A stretch of 64,000 nucleotides of DNA. Source: Hybos culiciformis (lineage: Eukaryota > Arthropoda > Insecta > Diptera > Hybotidae). The notes beneath the pieces are model-generated. The model did not search any database, was not told the origin of the DNA, and worked only from the letters and a program-made list of their open reading frames with translations. Within the stretch, counting starts at the first letter, position 1. Each line of letters begins with the position of its first letter. The stretch is taken from contig OZ023274.1 of NCBI GenBank assembly GCA_964007475.1, positions 71,683,303-71,747,302 of the forward strand, given 5' to 3'. Positions 36,167 to 51,027 of this stretch are shown here, piece after piece. Made by a program: the position numbers and the translations under genes.

Positions 36167-39100
36167 AAATAGTGAAAAAAACTGTAAAAGCTTTTATTTT
36201 CTAATAATTACAAGCAAAGTTTTTTTTCTTTAAATTAAAAAACAGTTTTCTAATGTTGGAAATTTTTACATAAAATTTTATATTTAATTAATTTTTTAAA
36301 AGCATGTATGTTATCATTCTAATACAATTTTCAAAGTACTATTTTTGATCAAAATTATTTAATTTAATAATTAAATTATTTTCGTGAATTAGTTCAAATT
36401 AATATTGAAATTTTCATCATTATTTTTAATATTTCTTTGTTACTTCATATTTATTGAAGAGGTAAAATTTCATTCGTAAATGCAGATACCTTGCCCATAT
36501 TCCTGAAGTAATAGTATTGTCATCCGATGGCGCGCCGTATTTGGTCGTGGGTTCTATCCCCGTCTCGATCTGGAATTAGATTTTCGGATTGGCATATTAT
36601 ATACATGATAAAATAATTGAAATTGTAACTTGCCAACAATACAATGTAGATTTTCAAAAATTAATTTCATTTTAAATTTTCTCTTGTTTTAATATTAAAA
36701 TAAGATTCGGCCGAAAAGATAAAATTGGATCAAAACACCATTTAATTTCTTCTAAAAATAGGGCCAGGGACGTACGTTCAAACGAATTGGATTAATTCAC
36801 TTAATTGAAACTGCATTTATTTTACCAAATTTTTGTTCTTGTGTTCATTATTGTTTAGAAACCATTTGGCTTTTACATTGATTCAATAACTCAATATGTA
36901 TATTAAAACTTGAACGTTAGGTACCTCAAAATAAGAAATTTAATGGTTTGAAGTAAACTCGATGAATAATGTTTTAATCAGAATGGGGATATAAATTTTT
37001 AATGAAATTAGCTAAAAAAATATATTTCCAAACAAGTGTATACAAATTGATAATAACGACGAGGCCCAACAAGAATAATTTAGTTGGAATAATGGAATAA
37101 TGTAAAAAATAATTTCAATTATTGTTTTTGATCAATAATAAATTGAAAATGATACTATGCTCAATTTCAATAGAAAATATTTACAATTTATACTATACAT
37201 ATATTTTATTGATTTTTTAATATATCTTTTCTATTATAAATAATTTTTTTATTCAATTATATTTAATATTATATAATATGTAACCTATTCCGCAAATTAG
37301 CCGTGTTAAATGGAATACTTGAGATTACAAATTAAAATTTTAATGTAGAACCAAAGACATTAATTAACAAGATAATTATAGAAAAAATTATGATACGAAT
37401 TTTGAGGCTCTTATCTTTATATAAAAATTAAAAACAAATTTTTTAATTTGAATTAAAAAATTTAAAAAATTTAATTGAGACTTTTTATCTCTTTTAGTCA
37501 TATTTAAAAAATGTGAACAGTATATCGCCATAAAAAATATAAGAAAAGAACTCAAATTTGTGTTATTTTATTGTTATTATTAAAAATTAGAAAAACCTTT
37601 CTTTCATGTTCCTTACTGAATATCTTGTTAATTATAGTTTAGCGGCTTTCAATTGAATTTTCGGTTCAATTGTGGATGGGATGAACATTTATTTTGACTA
37701 ACTCGCACATAAAACGTATTTCGTTAATTATTATCGTATTATTATTTTATAAATTCATTATATTACTATTTTAATGTATGTATCTTATTTTTACAATGAA
37801 AAATAAATATTATTTCATAGAACATAATATAAATTTATAAGTTTATTTTATTTTTGTTAGTTATCACTTCAAGATATTCGAAATTGTTTTCAAGTTTCTG
37901 TTATAAACAAAAATTTATGTTAGAGAATCCATTTCATATTTATTCTGTATTAATAATCAAATAATTGTACAAAATTATTTAATTTTTTCTTGCCAAATAT
38001 CTAACTGAAACAAATTTAATACAGTCTGATTTTGATGACATTTATCATGTTTTTTTTATTTTTAGAAAAAACTATAGAAAATATGTTCTTTTCCTGTCCT
38101 GATTGATGTTATTCTCATTAAAAAATAAAAATACAGTATATGTTTATGACTATTATAATTTTAATATGGTCGTTTAATACAAAAATAAATTAATTCATTT
38201 GACAGGCAGGTGAACATGATTTATTTTTAAGTAATGACAATTTCCATTATTTTGCAATACATATATTGCTTTACAGATAATTCTTTTTTTTCAGCCATAT
38301 AAGTATAAATGAATCACAGAAAGGCATTATAAAAAAAAAAAGTTCTATCGTGTTGTTTAATTTTGTCGACATACATAATTTTTATGTAGTACTCATAACA
38401 ACCGTGAGATTAGCTAGTTTGAATTCTCACGAAAAATATATTACTATCAAATATGGTTTTATCATGATTATTATAATAAGAAGTAATCTTTATACTCTTA
38501 ATCTTTCATTTGTTCATCTTTTATATATAACGTGTACGAATTTAAGAACACTACCTTATTTCGCACTATTCTTCATGTTGTTTTATTAATTTTATGGATA
38601 CAAATTATATAATTATTCGAAATCAAATGCTAAAATAAAAACAACACGATTCTAAATTATAAAATTTTAAATAACTCATCCTTCCTTGATTCGAAAATCA
38701 TGTTTATTATTATTGCATTGTCAAATAAAATAAGTAAAGATCGTTTCGCTAGTTCGGAAAATATTTTTAAAAATATAAATATTAAATTTATAAGTTAAAA
38801 TCATTTAAGCTAAAATTTTTATTATAATGAAAATATTTTTTTTTTTTAAATTAAGCAACAATTTTATTGAGTTCATTTTTGATGTTAAGAAAAAAAATTG
38901 TATCCGTCTTTAATTATAAATATAAAACTAAATATTACATACTATATGCATATTGAAATTTTTTTTGTCTAAAAATTTGATGAATGTAATAAAAGTTAGA
39001 GAAATAAGTAATTTTATTAAATGAAGAAAATAGTACAAGGAGAATATCATTACCGTATTAATAAAATTAAAATTTTTTTAATTATTGAAAAATCTTGTTA

Positions 39101-41563
39101 TTTGTGATTTAATGAAAAAACTAAACATGTGAACGCTCATGCAACGATTTTAATGTTTTCAAAGCTTCAGAAGNNNNNNNNNNNNNNNNNNNNNNNNNNN
39201 NNNNNNNNNNNNNNNNNNNNNNNNNNNNNNNNNNNNNNNNNNNNNNNNNNNNNNNNNNNNNNNNNNNNNNNNNNNNNNNNNNNNNNNNNNNNNNNNNNNN
39301 NNNNNNNNNNNNNNNNNNNNNNNNNNNNNNNNNNNNNNNNNNNNNNNNNNNNNNNNNNNNNNNNNNNNNNNNNTAAGGAAATTAACATAATCAATAAAGA
39401 TTTGCAGCAGAAGAAGAAGAAAATTTCCCAAATAAATGATTTCTTAAAGTTCATGTAAATAAATTAAAAAAAGAGGTGATGGAGAATTGGGTCTAAAATA
39501 AAATGGTATATATGGCTACATTGTACAATATGTCTGTATTATTATATATATAGATATGAACAATAATAAAACTATATATATATATACCTACATAATACAT
39601 TTATAATAGTATATTATAAAAAAAAGGATAAGAGTAAAATAATTACAATACATAATAATGTATTTTATAGAAATATAAAAATTAAAATTAAAAAATAATA
39701 TTCGAATATTTAAAAAGTAAAAACCAAAAAACAGTTTTAATTTTTGTTATTCAAAAAAATGTTTACTATTTTTTTAATTAAATTTAAAATTTAAAAAAAT
39801 ATTAAAAAAGAATTTCAATTGTCAGTTTAATAAATAATAATATGTATAATTAATGTTAAAATTAATCTTGCGAAAAATCTCACAAAACAAACAAAATAAT
39901 GAAATTTTAATTTTTTTTTTTTTCAAAATATTCTTTAAAAGTTCCGAAAATTTAAGGCAATAATAAAATAAGATTAAAGGTAAAACTAAATTCAGTTTCC
40001 CATAGCAGGGAGAAAAATATTATTTTTTATATTTGAGTTACTTATGTTGTATATTGTACAGCCAAAAACTGTTTTCTGGTGACATTTAATTTTAAAATAA
40101 AGCTCCTATCAGTTTTTGTGTATAAACTTTATTAGAATTTATTTAAAAAAAAAAAAAAAAAAAAAAATTGTAAAAATTTATAATTAAAATGTAATTGAAA
40201 ATAAAATAAAAAGAAAAAATAAAGAATAAAAATTATTATTAAAATGAATTAATAAAAATTGTATTATATTCTAAATTAATTAATAGTATTTTATTTTAAA
40301 CTAGGTATCTACCCACAGCCGGATGGTAGAAATTTGTTGCCTAGAGCAAATTCCTTGAAAATCAAATCAACAGAAAATGTTTAAAAGTACACTTTTTAAT
40401 GGACTGCGTATTTACATATATATTGTTAGATTATAGTTATAATTATATTAAATAAAATAAACATTGAATTAGTTAATGGTACTCTGCGGATTTTAATTTC
40501 TGCAAAATTCTTTATTAAAATATCATAATCCAAAAACATCAAAGACAAATCTACTAAACTATTCCTTTTTTAGAAATTTTTTAGTGAAAAGGTGAAAAAT
40601 ATAACTGAAAAGATTAATTTTGATATTTCAATAACAAATTTTTGGTTTCGAAATTTTTATTTTTTTTTTCTCGACCGCACTTTGGAAAATATATATTTAA
40701 ATGGGAAAAAAAAAAATTTCTCCCAATAAAAAACTGATTATTTCAAACACAAAATTAGAAATAATTTGTGTAATGACTATAAATAAAACGTTAGAAAAAG
40801 CCCTTCACAATTTTGTTGTAATTTGTAAATATTGATTTAATTATACGAACAATAAATTTAGTTATAGGAAAGGTTAAGACTTAAGAGTTGTTTTAAGACG
40901 ATTATACTTATTTATATACTTATGCATTGAAAAAGCATAATAGACTATCTTGAGAGTCTTAAGTATAAAATTTTATTAAAATTGTTTATTATTATATTTT
41001 AGCCTTTTCTTAAAAGAAAAAAAAAAAGAAATAAACAAAAATAAAAAAAAAAAACTGATGTTTATAAGGGTTTTAGTTTTGACTCATTCAAGAAATAATA
41101 AAAGAAAAAAAATGTATTTATTTTTTATTATATTCAAATGAATTGATCGCGCCTTTTTTATGATAGTGGAAAAGACGCATATTCAATAATAATTCAAAGT
41201 GATTATCTGCGGCCAATATGTTTTTTTAGAAACAATTTTTTTTTTGTTTTTTTTTTTTATGATGAATGGCTTAAAATCATAACAAACAGATGACCAGAAA
41301 ATGATTTAGAATAATTATAAAACTTCAAATAATATACATAGATTATATTTATTTTCATTAATAAAATCAGATACTTCGTCTTTAAACATAAATTACGTTA
41401 TATAACAATAATAAAGGTTGACAGACATTATGTTGCCTTTTATACTGTAGTTATTCATATTTAAATTGTCTAGTACTAGTTGATAAGAATCAATACTTTC
41501 TTCTACATAAATGTAATGTATACAATGTACATAATATATTCGTAAAGTAATAACAATATGCGT
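36167..41563. other. Gene-poor AT-rich region downstream of DESI2
   Basis: No coding frame, RNA gene or clear mobile element is supported across 5.4 kb. A stretch at about 36520-36580 with GGCGCGCC and GGGTTCTATCCCC faintly recalls a tRNA-derived SINE head. A scaffold gap lies at 39174-39373. Confidence 0.55.
39174..39373. other. Assembly gap (200 N)
   Basis: Exactly 200 N, a placeholder. Confidence 0.98.
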
Positions 41564-42774
41564 GGGTGAGTGCCACTTGTACAATTACCAGTTGTACAAT
41601 TTTTCAATTTGTATGGAGAAAAAAATTGTACAACTGGTATTTTTTCTCTGTACAACTGGTAAAAAATAATCCAGTTGCACAATTGACCAGTTGTACAATT
41701 TACCAGTTGTACAATCGATTTATCCAATTGTACCACTTGTACAATTCAGTTTTCACCACTTGTACATTTTAGACCAGTTGTACAATCCTTTTTTTCTCAA
41801 ATTAACCACTTGTACAATGTTGGACCAGGTGTTCAATATTTATTTTTATAAAATTAACCACTTGTACAATTTTTGACCAGTTGTACAATCTCTATGTTAA
41901 AGTTATAACCGTGAAAAAATAAGCAAAATGTATGGAAAAGCTGTTGTGCATAATGGGTGCCGCTACCGCATCCCATTCGCTTCGCCGCAAAAAAAGTCCT
42001 AGCGACCTTATTTCACTTTGAAAAAAAAAAAAATTTCGGAGGGCTAATTCCATTTTTATAAATGAAATAAGGCCGCGTAGTAATTTCATGTTTCAAAATG
42101 AAATAAGACTTCAATAAAAAATCTTGTGAGGTGAGCACACAGGGCAGCAGGCGGAGGGCGGGCGGTTGATCAGTGGGATTTGCGGCAAATCCCACTGACT
42201 AACTGTCCGCCCGCCGCCCTGCTGCCCCCTGCCCTTTGTGCTCACCTTACAAGATTACGCGGCCTTATTTCATTTAAAAAAATGAAATTAGACCTCCGAT
42301 AAACTTTTTTTTTGGTCACGGTCTTATTTCACTTTTAAAAATAAAATAAGGCCGCGAGGATTTTTGTTTATGACATTCGCGGTTTAATTATGACATTCGC
42401 GGTTATGTCATGTAGCCGTTAATTCTATAAAATATAGATTGTACAAGTGGTCAAAAATTGTACAAGTGGTAAATTACAAAAAAAAAAAAGATTGTACAAC
42501 TGGTCAAAAATTGTACAAGTGGTTAATTCGAAAAAATCGAGATTGTACAACTGGTCTAAAATGTACAACTGGATTGTACAACTGGCACTAGTCTGTACAA
42601 ATGGTTCTTCTCTGTACAAGTGGTCAATTGTACAAGTGGAATCTTTTTACCACTTGTACAATCCAAAAAAACCAGATGTACAATTAAATTTTAAATTGTA
42701 CAAGTGGTATTTTGGATTGTACAACTGGTACAAAAAAATTGTACAACTGGTAATTGTACAACTGACATGCATCC
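41564..42774. mobile_element. 1211-bp foldback-like element made of TTGTACAA-motif arrays around a GC-rich palindrome
   Basis: It is flanked by an 8-bp direct repeat ATATGCGT (41556-41563 and 42775-42782). Ends GGGTGAGTGCCACTTGTACA and, in reverse complement, GGATGCATGTCAGTTGTACA are related inverted repeats. The left 320 bp holds about 14 copies of ACCA(G/C)TTGTACAATT in one main orientation, the right 340 bp about 16 mostly in the opposite orientation. Between them are several palindromic copies of GCGGCCTTATTTCATTTT and a GC-rich hairpin. No transposase is encoded. An 8-bp duplication would suit hAT or P-type transposases, but the ends do not look like those families, so class is open. Confidence 0.85.
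42121..42255. repeat. GC-rich palindrome at the centre of the TTGTACAA element
   Basis: Left arm ATCTTGTGAGGTGAGCACAC through GGGCAGCAGGCGG to GTGGGATTTGC; the right arm is its imperfect reverse complement. This is by far the most GC-rich sequence in the window. Confidence 0.88.
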
Positions 42775-42814
42775 ATATGCGTTTAGTGATTGAAAACAAA
42801 TTTCGCTAACTTAG

Positions 42815-43112
42815 GTATTACCATTGAGTAATAATATTTATAAGAGGGACAGAATTCATACAAATAAATTTTTTTCAAAAATTATGACAATATTTTGAAT
42901 GTATTGAGTAAATATTTTTAACTCAAATGTGTTTATTCTTAATTTTATTATTTTTATTATTGTATTAAGAATAAACACATTTGAGCATGAAATTTTTATT
43001 CAATACATTGAAAATATTGTCATCATTTTTGAGTTATTTGAAAAAAAAATTCTGAAATTTACTTGTATGAATTCTGACCCTCTTATAAATATTATTCCTC
43101 TATGGTATTACA
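42815..43112. repeat. Roughly 300-bp hairpin (MITE-like)
   Basis: The left arm contains TAATATTTATAAGAGGG and ACTCAAATGTGTTTATTCTTA; the right arm contains TAAGAATAAACACATTTGAG and CCCTCTTATAAATATTA. The loop is at about 42945-42965. It lies just right of the TTGTACAA element. Exact ends are uncertain. Confidence 0.8.
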
Positions 43113-43168
43113 TATTTGTAGCCTCAAATTTTTGCTTATTACATATTTGTAGCCTCACATTTTTGCTT
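43105..43168. repeat. Two tandem copies of a 32-bp unit
   Basis: TATTACATATTTGTAGCCTC followed by A/C and AAATTTTTGCT or CATTTTTGCT, repeated twice with one difference. Confidence 0.85.
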
Positions 43169-46100
43169 ATTTCTTTATTCAAATTTACTGATCTAAATAA
43201 TATTTTTTATAGATTTTGGTCAGACTTTGTTTTCCTGCTACTCTAGGAATATTTAAAAAAAAAAAATACAGGGTTTCATATTGTTTTAACTATATAGCGT
43301 TTAATAATGAATACAACATTATATTGTTTATGAATTTTAAAGACGACACAAATATCTATAAACCTTTTTTTTTTATTTATTGTTTCAATAAATTATATTT
43401 TTACAAGAAATGATTGCGTTGCATATTAACTGTTAATAAATTGAATTGTTTATTTTCAACTATATATTTTTTTTCATATCATTCATATCATATCCATATC
43501 ATATCATTATCATATCATTCATATCATTCATATGTTATAATCCGCACTCAAATAGTATACTGATTTTTATCATTTTGTTAATGTATGTGTATATGTGCAG
43601 GGCAAATATTATATGCATACTTTATGTGATGTCTATGCTAGAAATAGAAAGGTAACAAAAATCAATATGTTTTATCATAAACTGAAAAAATAAGAATCAT
43701 TTCGTAATATCAACTAAAGAAAACTAAGATAGCGATAGTACAACATTAGTGAAAAGAACAAGAAGAAATTTATAATAAGAATATAAATCGATCGATACTC
43801 TAGTTCTAGTACGAAAATAAAATGTTCTCTTTATCTTTACACACATTTAATATTATAGGTAATGCGTAACATGCGTGTCGTGTATATAACAGTATAATGA
43901 ATGTACTATCAGGATATTAGTAGCCCATTATTTTTTTGTTATATTTTACATTTTATTATTAATATTTTTTTGTTACATTTTAGATTTCTATAGTTTTAAA
44001 TTCAATGTACATATGTCATAAATTTACATGAATTGAGCTTTCTTTATATACCTATCCTGATGATATTTAACTATTGTTGATACATTAGAATATAAAAATT
44101 AGGGTTTATAATGATGTATTAATTAGTTAACTTTATTATTAAAAGAAATAATTACATGATCGTTGATAACGATGCCTCTTCGATTACAGTTTCTTATTAG
44201 AGAAATTAATGGATTTATTAAACAATTTTATTCATATTATTCCATACTGTAGTTTCGATGAGATTGGTAAGGTAAAACCAGATGATTTGAGTGTCGAAAA
44301 TGCAACGAAATGAATGGTGTGAAAATTTTTTTTTTTTTTTTTGGTTTTTATTATTTTATTTCTTCAGATCAATTTCCCTTCTAAAGTTTTGAACAATAAA
44401 AATTTATTACTTTATTAAAATTTTTAACTATCATGAATACAATAATATTAATAATATAAAATATAATGAAAACTTATTTTCTTTAGAAGATCAGTAAAAT
44501 AATTCTTTTATAAAGGTACATAAAGACAAAAATTAAGATATTTACATAATTTTTTTTTGGTATAATTAAATCAGAACTTATGTAGGTCTTAAGTCTTTAC
44601 ATTTAAAACGAACATAAACATTTTTTTTAACTGATGTTATCAAATTACATTTATATAACAATGTTATAAAACGATTAAAATTTATTTTGTAAACGTCTTC
44701 ACTCTCGGTGAATAATAATTTTTTGTCTGCCGTAATCTTCTATTTAAGTAAAGTAGAAGCTATATGTGCCTTAATAGTTTTTAAGCTGTCATAATAACTT
44801 CGTTGGGGGTAGCAAAAATGATGAAATGTAATTAAAGATGATTTAAAGTAGGTACGTACGTTATGTAGTTTTTAAACAATATTTGATAGAATTACTATAG
44901 GAAACCCTAGAAATTATCGATACAAGGTTTACGTGCATCGTGGGTTAAAAATATTAAACAATGCTGTAATAATATTGGGTATAGTTTGAAGGCTAAGTAG
45001 ATTGAACAGGAGAACACTTTGATCCTTTCGGCTTAGCCCTGATCTATAATGTATAAAACTTATTATTAGTAGAAATAAGCTTCAATTTCCGAAAACAATT
45101 AACAATATAATATATAAAAGTAAAATATTGCTGAAACATAAAATAATTTTCCATGAACTTAATTTATATGTCTAAAATCAATTAAGTTATTATAAAAATT
45201 TAACAATATAAATTTATTAAGTTTAATTGTGTCATACATTTGCTTACATTAGTTAATATTAAAGTTCAAATATTTAATTTGAGGCATTAAGTTTTAATAA
45301 CTTGGTACTCCCATATTATATTAGTAACCGTATCGACTTTTATAAATTGTAACAATAATTAATTTCTATATTAATTAATGAACGATTTTCACTTTTACAT
45401 AAATATATTTGTCTGAGAATAAAAAGTATTCAGCTTTTAATAATATTATGGTAGACACATTTAAAATTTTAAAATTAATGTTTATCCAAAGATATTATCT
45501 TACAGGCCTATAGGGGAACAGAAAAATTTTGCAATAATTGTTAGATAATTAAAAATGTAGCGATTTCATTGCTTATTTTTTCTTATTTGTCCGGACTATT
45601 TATATATATAGGAACAAATATAAGATTACAATTTATTTGGTTTTAATAGTTTGAAGTTTTATATAGATTACAAAACTTATAATTCTATTTTATTTTATTT
45701 TATTTAATTACGTTGTTCTTAAATTAATTTTGAGATCGAGTTAACATTATAATTCAAAGCATTGATAAGATATGATTTTTGACTTTTGGATTTAAAGAAA
45801 TAAGCGACATATTTATGTTGTATACCCAAACATCTATTTTTTTTGTAGACCAATTATATTATTTTTATTTTTCATTAAATTATTTTAGATAATGGCAATA
45901 GGGTTCAAATACAATTTTATATCAAACAAAAATGGCAAAATTTAATAAAATTTTCATTATAACTTAAATGATTTCTAATTTGATCAGACACTGTAATTTT
46001 GCGATCATAAAAACATCTGTCATTTGGGTGTATTTTTATGCAGGTTGTATATCATAGGCGTGGGAAGTTGAAAATATTTTTAAAAACCTATATTAATTTG

Positions 46101-49100
46101 ATTAGATATAATGAATTCTTAATTAAATTAATTTGTTCAATTATAAAGTATTATTTACACATCACTGAATGATACAATTTTTCATATAAGTACATTACAT
46201 TCATATATTTATCAACATTTAATTATTAACATTATGCGATTAACGTTTTTGACCTTTTTGTTGTTAATTTGGTATTTATTTTGAAACTAATAAATTTATT
46301 TATATAGTTTAGTTATTGAAAATAAGAAAAAAATTTGATGGTTTTTGCCATATACGTAATTCCCATTTTTAAGAATATCAATATAGTTATTCAGTGGAGT
46401 ACGGCCATAGCACTTGTTGAGTCTTAGTCAAATTAAATAATTCGAAACAATGGTTTCAGTACACGACTTTAGAGACTTTGTATGACAGATATGCGCTGAA
46501 GTTACAAACACATACACCAAATACTATTTCGAGAGCTACAAGAATTTTGAAGCTGAAAGAAAATTCAGCAGGCTGAATATGTGTTTATTGGGTTTGCGGA
46601 AAGGTTATCCCTGATGACATTTTGGATCTTTTAACTATATGACTGAGCTGTAGTCTGAACCTTAAAAACATGTATCTACTTTAAATTTTTAAAGCGTTGC
46701 AATGTTAAATTTTTTTTTAGCATACAGGTTGTTACAAATTTCGAATATCACCACTGGATATTTTGACAATAAATAATTTAATAAATATTAAATCCACTGA
46801 TAAAATTATTCGTATTATAAACTATCGAGATCAAAAGAAAGCGAAATATTTTCTTATTTTTGTGATTGTAACATAATTTTCAGGGATTGTCCTATACATT
46901 ACAAGCCTATTATACGTATTAATATTTACTCTTAAAAACAATTTTTCTTAAAATAATCACAAAAAAGAGAATAGTTTACAATAAAATGGACCACTCTAAT
47001 CAAGTCAAGGGTTCTTAAAAAAAAAATTCTTATCTTTTTGTTTACTTCTCAGACTTCATCTATTTTAAGACATTTTTATAAAATTAATAATGAAAAATTT
47101 TTAATACTCTTAATAAAAATGATCAAATAAAATTAAATGTAATAAATTCAATAAAGAAACATCTATTATTCGTAAATAAAGATTGCATTCAAATTCAATT
47201 ATGATTAATTCATTCATAACACATATTTTTTTTTTTTTTTGAATAATAAAAATGTTAAAATATTTTCATAAATGAATGAATAATAGATTTCCCAAAAATT
47301 ATAATTTTTTTTTTTTTTTTTAACAAAAAGAATAAATAAAAATAATTTAAATTTTGCTTCATAATAAACATAACTATTATGTGTGTACAATTGTACATTA
47401 TTATATGAAATGAAGAATTCAGTGTCACTGAAGAACCTTCTTTAGATCATTTCTTTAGATATAGGTATTGTATATGTATATTATATACATAATCTGTGCA
47501 GTGAATAATATAAATTTTTTGTATATTTTTTATGATTTGATTATTATCAAAAACTCTATAAATAATGTTTATTTGAAAAAAAAAAAAAAAAAATTTACTA
47601 TGTGAACAGATTTTCATGGGTTTTTCTCTAATATAAAAAGCATATGGATTTAGAAGTGATTGAAAAGTTTGGATAATGAAAATAATATTTATTATTCTTA
47701 TCGTCTGTAAACTGAGTATACAAAATGTGAATTATATTAAATTGCAAAAATTTGGAAACTAAAAAAATAAAAAAGAGATTAAAACATACGAAGTTTGGAG
47801 TTTCTAAGAGTTTGATCGGAAACTGCAATGTTTGGAGATCATCAACATTTTGTCTAATTGCCTTCTGTGATTCGATAAGATAACAAATTTTTTAGAATGT
47901 TTTATAGAAATTCTAGGTCTCCCATCTACTGCACGAAAGGACTAAATGAATACTTGAAAAAGAAATGTATTTTATTTTAGTGAGTAAACAAAGTTAAGTA
48001 TTTGAAAAATTGCAGAAAGAAACCCAGTTTTCTTTTCTCCCAATTCTAGAATTATATGAATGTCATAACGATTTCAATAGACCTTAATATAATATGTAGT
48101 AATGCTGAAATTTAGGCGAATACAAATTATAAAATAAGATCGATTAACGATAACGATTGTTTTCTTTAATATAATTTTTTTTTTATATTTAAAAAAAAAG
48201 GTAAAAAACCTTTAAAAAAGTCAAAAAACATAAACATCTAAAATCTTATTGAAATCTTAAGTTGATCATTTTCAAAATTTATGCAAAGGAATAAATAAAT
48301 AAATAATTATTAAGCCGGAATCAATATAATAATAAGAAGAAGAAAAAGAAATAATATTCATGTGAACTGTAGTGAACTGTATATAGATTATACATAATGT
48401 CATAACAACTAAGTATTATGTGAATTAGGGCAATAAAGATAATATGGTCAATATGTATATTGATTTTACTTTTTGTAAATAATAAAATAAAACGTATTAA
48501 TTATATTTTATACATATAAAATATAATTATCACCTAAATTATTTGGTTAATTGTTTAGTTTTCATATTTTGTTTTGTTAGTCTTGTTATCTGCATTCCCT
48601 TAAAAGTATATATAGTTCTGAAATAAATTGCTTACAAGAGTATTATACCAAAAATATTGGATTGCTCCTTATTTTTTTATTTTATCGAATACATTATATA
48701 ATTAATGGCAATGATAGTCAAGATAACTTGAAAATAGTTTGTGAAGTTTTCCCTAATCAATTCCCATTAAGATAATAGCATTAAATCAATATTTATTTGT
48801 ATTTTTTTTAATTTATTCAATTAACTTTTGATCGTACCAAATGTTAGTTATTTATTCTGTAATTGTAAATGATATTGATATTTATTGATTAAACATGAAC
48901 ACCAAATTTATTCTTTGATATACATAGTTTCTTTGATTATTATGATAGGGTTGATTTTATAGAAAAGGGTTTAAAAGGGAAACATTCGATATTGAATTCT
49001 GGCAAAGTAATATGGAATTAATTTGAAAGAACTTTGTGACTTTGTATAAGATGTCATATCTTTTCAGATACCCCTTACTTTCATAACTGTATTAATAATA

Positions 49101-50990
49101 GAAATCGAAGTATCAAATTTGCGTATTAAGTCTTGAATAATTCTATTTTAGAGCTTCATTTAACTTCTCCTTTTGATTATATAGATAAAGTTTTACAATT
49201 GTTAAACTTTTAAAAATTTAAACAAATTAAATTTTCCCAAAATTCGTACAACTGGAACACGAGATTTCAGGGATTTAGACAAAAAAATTATTTCACAAAA
49301 TTCTAAGTTAAAGGCCCGTAATCTAGACATTGATAAATCAATTTCATTAGGCATTTTCATTTAAAATAATTATCAATAAAATATTTTTGGTAAATTATAC
49401 AAAAATATTGTTTAATTATCAACACCGATTTTGAAAATATTTTTTTGATTTGCCCGCATGCATTTCAATGAATTGAACGCAATGCCGGCATTAAATTTCA
49501 ATGCTAAAAAGGTGGTAGATGCTTCTTTTTTTTTTTATTAATTTTTGACATCAGATATCGTGTTTTTTATTTATAAAATTTGTTAAATTTGATACAAAAT
49601 TTATGATATTGTACATAATTTGATTTTTTTTGTGGTTTAATAAATATATTTATAGTATAGTACCTCTTTGTTATAAAGAATACTGTAGTGTACACATTGA
49701 ATAGTATGTAGTAATATAGAAATGTATTATAAATTATAATGTTTGTATATTATACAATTTTATATAAAGTATTCCTGAATTTGGTTCCATACCGAAATCA
49801 TTCTAAAATATTCATAATATTCTTTCATTAATATAAATAAAGGATCACAATAATATACATAATATTTATATATTTAAATTTTTACTTTAATCAAAAACTA
49901 AAATACATAATAAACTTTTATATGAATATTTGTTTCGATTCTCTCTTTCGATACTCTATTTGACTATATATTTTGTGTTCACATGTAGAGAGCTATTATT
50001 TCATGATATGTTTTCAAACAAAAAAAAAAAAACTAACATTTTATTTTCCTTTAGAATTTTTCATTAATTTTTCTTACTACATATTTGTATTTTAATGACC
50101 AGATGGAGATCAGTTCAATGCGAACATTTAAGTTGTTAAGACGACAACAAAACCGCAAAAAAGAAACGGATACAGTGTAAAAAAATAAAATAAAGATATT
50201 TGACGCTTGATTTTTTTAACCGTGATAAAATTTTAGTTAATTTTTTTTTTTTAATTTGTATATTTTCGTCCAAATTAATTCGAAATTGAAATTCACGAAT
50301 ACATGATTAATTGGATCTTTTACAAAATTAATAGATAATATTTTAATTAATAATGAATTTTTAAATACTACACAAATTGTAGCCTATATATACTAATAAA
50401 ACAATCAAAAAAGATATAGATTAAAATATTTAGTGCCTTACTTATTACATAGTAAGAAATTGAAATACTGCAGGTATTTTGTAAATTGAATCAAAATATT
50501 CAATATTCGTAAACTTAAGTCATTGAATAAATATAAGAATACTTTAATTTTTGTTAAACGAGGAAGGACTTGTAATTCAAATATTTTGTGAATTTTCATT
50601 CGATGTGCGAATTTGGAATGACACAAACGTCACCATTTATATATTAATAAGTGAATAAAACTTAATATTTTTTATATGTACCGGCATTTTTTATATGTTT
50701 TTTTTTTTGCATTATTTGAAAATTCTGAAAGAAAGTGAAAAGTATGTAAATTTATAATCTATTTAACGTTTTTTTAAATAAATTGATTTTATATTAAGTC
50801 GCACATGAAACGTAAATGAGTTCATAGACAGAAAGTAGTGCAAAAAAATTAAGATTAATTTTTTATTTATAAAACATTTATAACTTTTAGTTCATTATAT
50901 TTCGTTTTAGCGTACATATACAAGTATATTCAAAAAAACGATAAATTTATTTAATTATTTGAAAAATTAACATATATGGATAGACTTATT

Positions 50991-50992
<2 letters not shown>

Positions 50993-51025
<33 letters not shown>
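50993..51025. repeat. (AT)n microsatellite
   Basis: About 16 uninterrupted AT units. Confidence 0.95.

Positions 51026-51027
<2 letters not shown>

Noticed and set aside
36500..36600. tRNA or tRNA-derived SINE
   Set aside because: GGGTTCTATCCCC resembles a B box, but no cloverleaf, clear A box or target duplication could be made out.
42447..42809. 120-codon frame rich in LYNWSKIVQ-like repeats
   Set aside because: It is the reading of the TTGTACAA motif array; the repeat has no stop in some frames. Similar frames at 41503-41772 and 42425-42619 have the same cause.
46390..46640. Less AT-rich patch that looked like decayed coding sequence
   Set aside because: No frame stays open and no motif is recognisable on either strand.
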